NCBI GenBank assembly: GCA_023439425.1
Contig: JAEXNZ010000339.1
Location: 1-8,554 of the forward strand
Length of the DNA stretch: 8,554 bases
Direction: 5' to 3'
Source of the DNA: Pseudomonadota bacterium
GTDB taxonomy: Bacteria > Pseudomonadota > Gammaproteobacteria > Xanthomonadales > Xanthomonadaceae
The notes beneath the pieces were generated by a model. That model had not been told where the DNA came from and made no database searches. It worked only from the letters and a program-made list of their open reading frames with translations. Of the stretch, positions 6,201 to 8,554 are shown piece after piece. How positions within the stretch are numbered: the first letter of the stretch is position 1; each line of letters starts with the position of its first letter. Made by a program: the position numbers and the translations under genes.

Positions 6201-7217
6201 TCAGGGAGGCGGCCGGACCATGCCGGCCACGCCGACCTTGGACGCAACCTGGGCCTTGAGGTTCTCCGCCTCGGCTCGATTGGCGACCGGGCCGACGCGC
6301 ACGCGATTCAGCGTGCCCTTGTCGGTGCGTACCTGCTCTACAAACGCGCTGAAACCGGCTGCGCGGACCTTGTCGCGCAGCGCGTTGGCGTCTTCGGCCT
6401 TGCCGAAGGCTCCCAGCTGCACGGCAAAACCGACGCTGCTGGCGGCCGGCGCGGCCGGGACGGCTGCAACCGGCTTGGCCGGTTCGGGCGTGGCCGGCTT
6501 GGCTTCCGGCTTGGCTTCGGGTTTGGGGGCCGGCTTGGGCATCTCCGGCTTGACCGCCGGCTTGGCTGCAGCGACCGGCTCAGGCGGCAGCGCCTCGGTG
6601 GTGACGGCCGCAGAGGCGGGGGCGGCACTGGCGCTGGAGGCCGGTGCCGGCGCGGCGGCTGCCGGGGTGTCGGCGCGCGCGTCGAGGGTCACCACTTCGG
6701 CCTTCACGTCATTGCGGACCTTGACCGCCTCCAGACGTGCGGCTTCGGCCTGGGCGCGGTCTGCGTAAGGTCCTACGCGCACGCGGAAGGCCTGACGACC
6801 GTTGATGGTGGCCGGCTCGCTGAAACCGGGCAGATTGGAACGCTTGAGGTAGGCGATGACCGCCTCGGCGTCCTTCTGGCTGGCGTAGGCACCGAAGCTG
6901 ACCGCATAGTTGCCCGCGGCGACGGCCGGCGAGGTGTCCGCCGGGGCGGCGGCGTCAGCCGGCGTAGCGGCGGCTTCATTCAACGGCGTGGTGCTGGACG
7001 CAGCCCCCTGCAGGCCGGTCGCGCCACCGGCGGGGGCCACCAGCGGCAGCTCGCGGGTCTGGAACTGACCGTCGGCGGGCGCATCGGGCGCGGTAATCGG
7101 CACATTGGCCACGCCACTGTCCGGCGCAGGGCCCTTGACCAGCATGGGCAGGAAAATCACGGCCAAGGCCACCAGAACGATGGCACCAATCAGTCGCTGT
7201 TTCAGAGGAGTATCCAC
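6201..7217 (-). CDS. dedD: DedD-like SPOR-domain envelope protein with two SPOR domains
   Basis: SPOR domains bind denuded peptidoglycan at the division septum, and DedD helps constriction in E. coli. From the GTG at 7217 the protein has 338 residues. A short cytoplasmic MDTPLKQRL is followed by one membrane helix (about 9-26), so the rest faces the periplasm. SPOR domain one is at about 101-179 (NYAVSFGAYASQ to AEVVTL). SPOR domain two is at about 262-336 (GFAVQLGAFGKA to AGMV). Both hold the same RVRVGP strand. Between them lies an Ala-rich then Lys-Pro-Glu-rich linker. E. coli DedD has a single C-terminal SPOR domain. The GTG start is chosen because MDTPLKQRL matches the N-terminus I recall for relatives and a TATAAT box lies between it and the upstream in-frame TTG at 7286; no strong ribosome site precedes the GTG. 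The position between folC and cvpA fits dedD. Confidence 0.9.
   Translation of the reverse strand: MDTPLKQRLIGAIVLVALAVIFLPMLVKGPAPDSGVANVPITAPDAPADGQFQTRELPLVAPAGGATGLQGAASSTTPLNEAAATPADAAAPADTSPAVAAGNYAVSFGAYASQKDAEAVIAYLKRSNLPGFSEPATINGRQAFRVRVGPYADRAQAEAARLEAVKVRNDVKAEVVTLDARADTPAAAAPAPASSASAAPASAAVTTEALPPEPVAAAKPAVKPEMPKPAPKPEAKPEAKPATPEPAKPVAAVPAAPAASSVGFAVQLGAFGKAEDANALRDKVRAAGFSAFVEQVRTDKGTLNRVRVGPVANRAEAENLKAQVASKVGVAGMVRPPP
6471..6563 (-). repeat. Lys-Pro-Glu/Ala repeat linker within dedD
   Basis: This codes for residues of about 219-249 of the SPOR protein, a degenerate run of KPxxKPE-type units (KPEMPKPAPKPEAKPEAKP). On the plus strand it appears as repeated ggcttgg / ggcttcc blocks. 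Such linkers are common spacers crossing the periplasm toward peptidoglycan, and the repeats could let its length vary between strains. Confidence 0.6.
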
Positions 7218-7254
7218 GGAAGGCAGGCAGGCGGCGCGGCGGAATGCCGGCTTG

Positions 7255-7286
7255 ATTATAAGGGGGTGGGCAGTGGTCGCGTCCAA
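7255..7286 (-). promoter_or_regulatory. Candidate promoter for dedD-cvpA-purF
   Basis: On the minus strand a perfect TATAAT occupies 7260-7255, in otherwise GC-rich DNA. Initiation about seven bases downstream would give a leader of roughly 30 bases before the GTG at 7217. The -35 side is weak: at 17-base spacing it reads GACGCG. The better hexamer TTGGAC (7286-7281) lies 20 bases away, which is long for a housekeeping promoter. The box supports the GTG start and suggests transcription independent of folC. Confidence 0.45.
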
Positions 7287-7306
7287 GCCAGCTGAATGAT
7301 GGCCAC

Positions 7307-7316
7307 GACACGTGTC
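7307..7316. other. 10-bp palindrome GACACGTGTC upstream of the dedD promoter
   Basis: This perfect palindrome lies between the folC stop codon and the TATAAT box, about 50 bases upstream of the box. That is a plausible place for an activator or repressor site, but I recognise no known regulator. It does not resemble the E. coli PurR operator. Confidence 0.25.
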
Positions 7317-7330
7317 TCAAGCGGAACGGA

Positions 7331-8554
7331 TCATGGCGTGGATTGCAGCCACTGCAATGCCTGCGCGGCGGTGTGGAACGAGCCCAGCACCAGCACGCGA
7401 TCACCCGGCTGTGCACTGGAAACCACCTGTGCCAGCGCGTCCTCCACCGTGGCATGGGTGCGGGCATCGGCGGCGGCGGTATCGGCCAACCGCGCCTGCA
7501 GCGCCGGTGCGCTCTGCGCGCGGGCACCGTCCAGCCCGGCCAGATGCCAGGCCTGCACGCGCTCGGCCAACGCATTGACCACGCCCACGGCATCCTTGTC
7601 CTGCAGGGCCGCGAACACCGCCAGGGTGCGGCCGGCTGCCGGCTTGGCCTTCAGGGCGTTGGCCAGTTCGCGCGCGGCCTGCGGGTTGTGGCCGACATCG
7701 ACCAGCACTTCGACGCCCTCGCGCTGGAACGACTGCAGGCGACCGGCGATGCGTGCATTGGCCACGCCTTCGACGATGGCCGCGCGCGGCAACGGACGGT
7801 CCAGCGCGCGCAGCGCGGCAATCGCCGAGGCGGCATTGCGCAGCTGGATCGGGCCGCGCAACGCCGGCACCGGCAGCTCGATGCGCATGCCGACGTCGCG
7901 CCAGCGCCAGCGCTGGCCGTCAATCACATCCGCAAAGAAGTCGCTGCCGCCACGGATCGCATTGGCCCCGACCAGATACGCACGCGCCAGCACGCTGGAG
8001 GGTGGATCGGTTTCGCCCAGGATCACCGGCTTCCAGCCCCGGATGATGCCGGCCTTCTCCGCGCCGATGGCTTCGCGGTCCTCGCCCAGCCACTCACTGT
8101 GGTCAATGTCCACGGTGGTGATCACGGCGACGTCGGCATCGACGATGTTGACCGCGTCCAGGCGACCGCCCAGGCCGACTTCCAGCACGGCCAGATCCAG
8201 TCCGGCCTGGCCGAACAGCTGCAGCGCCGCCAGCGTCCCGTACTCGAAGTAGGTCAGCGTGGTATCGCCGCGCGCGTCCTCGATGGTGTTGAAGGCGCTG
8301 ATCAATGCGGCATCGCTGGCGTTTTCACCGTCGATGCGCACGCGCTCGTTGTAGTGCAGCAGGTGCGGCGAGGTATACGCCCCCACCTTCCAGCCCGCCG
8401 CACGACCGATGGCCTCGATGAAGGCGACGGTGGAGCCCTTGCCATTGGTGCCACCGACCACGATCACGCGCTTGCCGGGCGCGCCCAGCCCCATGGCCTG
8501 GGCAACGCTGCGCACACGATCCAGCCCCATGTCGATGGTGGCGGGGTGCTGCTG
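7331..8554 (-). CDS. folC: Bifunctional dihydrofolate synthase / folylpolyglutamate synthase (5' end outside window)
   Basis: FolC ligates glutamate to dihydropteroate and then adds further glutamates to folates, using ATP in the cytoplasm; it belongs to the Mur-ligase-like family. The visible 407 residues include the P-loop GGTNGKGS (about 34-41), YTSPHLLHYNERVRIDG, LEVGLGGRLDAVN, then DHSEWLGEDREAIGAEKAGI, the C-terminal DVGHNPQAA and the closing VLVLGSFHTAAQALQWL. The reading frame runs unbroken to the window edge: the first eight codons read QQHPATID before the Met at 8530. That Met is therefore internal, and the true start lies beyond 8554, probably only a few tens of codons away. The next gene upstream in relatives is usually accD. 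About 113 bases separate folC from dedD, with no clear terminator but a possible promoter. Confidence 0.96.
   Translation of the reverse strand, partial: QQHPATIDMGLDRVRSVAQAMGLGAPGKRVIVVGGTNGKGSTVAFIEAIGRAAGWKVGAYTSPHLLHYNERVRIDGENASDAALISAFNTIEDARGDTTLTYFEYGTLAALQLFGQAGLDLAVLEVGLGGRLDAVNIVDADVAVITTVDIDHSEWLGEDREAIGAEKAGIIRGWKPVILGETDPPSSVLARAYLVGANAIRGGSDFFADVIDGQRWRWRDVGMRIELPVPALRGPIQLRNAASAIAALRALDRPLPRAAIVEGVANARIAGRLQSFQREGVEVLVDVGHNPQAARELANALKAKPAAGRTLAVFAALQDKDAVGVVNALAERVQAWHLAGLDGARAQSAPALQARLADTAAADARTHATVEDALAQVVSSAQPGDRVLVLGSFHTAAQALQWLQSTP

Noticed and set aside
7218..7286. Longer dedD start at the TTG codon at 7286
   Set aside because: It would place the TATAAT box inside the coding region and add 23 residues before the MDTPLKQRL-type N-terminus.
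5973..7295. 440-codon plus-strand open frame opposite dedD
   Set aside because: The product is a glycine/arginine run that mirrors the Ala-Pro-rich linker of the SPOR protein. It has no start context or motifs.
7296..8252. 318-codon plus-strand open frame opposite folC
   Set aside because: It is fully antisense to conserved FolC motifs, and its Ser/Ala/Arg-rich composition is typical of a shadow frame.

Overview
The window is strongly GC-rich and densely coded. It carries the gene order folC - SPOR/dedD - cvpA - purF on the minus strand, the classic accD-folC-dedD-cvpA-purF layout of Gammaproteobacteria. This core, a secreted M72-type (peptidyl-Asp) metalloprotease and a DUF2235 lipase-like protein together point to the Xanthomonas/Stenotrophomonas group (Lysobacteraceae). 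That placement is inference from gene content and remembered family sequences, not from a search.

Layout from left to right. 61-1314 (-) encodes an exported zinc metalloprotease. 1315-1467 is a divergent intergenic stretch. 1468-3015 (+) encodes a DUF2235/Tle1-like alpha/beta hydrolase, a family that includes type VI secretion phospholipase effectors. It meets the next gene tail to tail with only two bases between the stop codons. 3018-3864 (-) is a ferritin-like DUF455 gene split by a one-base frameshift. 3868-5334 (-) is purF, 5363-6145 (-) is cvpA with a long extra tail, 6201-7217 (-) is a DedD-like protein with two SPOR domains, and 7331-8554 (-) is folC, whose 5' end lies beyond the window.

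The minus-strand block from folC to the DUF455 gene reads as one transcriptional neighbourhood. FolC makes and polyglutamylates folates. PurF makes the committed step of purine synthesis, and that pathway consumes formyl-folates. CvpA is an inner-membrane protein long linked to purF by position. The SPOR protein is an envelope/septum protein that shares the operon in many relatives. A perfect TATAAT box between folC and dedD suggests that dedD-cvpA-purF-DUF455 can also be transcribed on its own.

I do not see a convincing new multi-gene system. The points most worth checking are the DUF455 frameshift, which falls on a CCC-G sequence where a +1 shift would restore the family sequence exactly; the apparently lone Tle1-like lipase with an unusual 3' codon composition; the extended CvpA tail; and a GC-rich hairpin that could cover the cvpA ribosome binding site. 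I saw no tRNA, rRNA, CRISPR array or insertion sequence.
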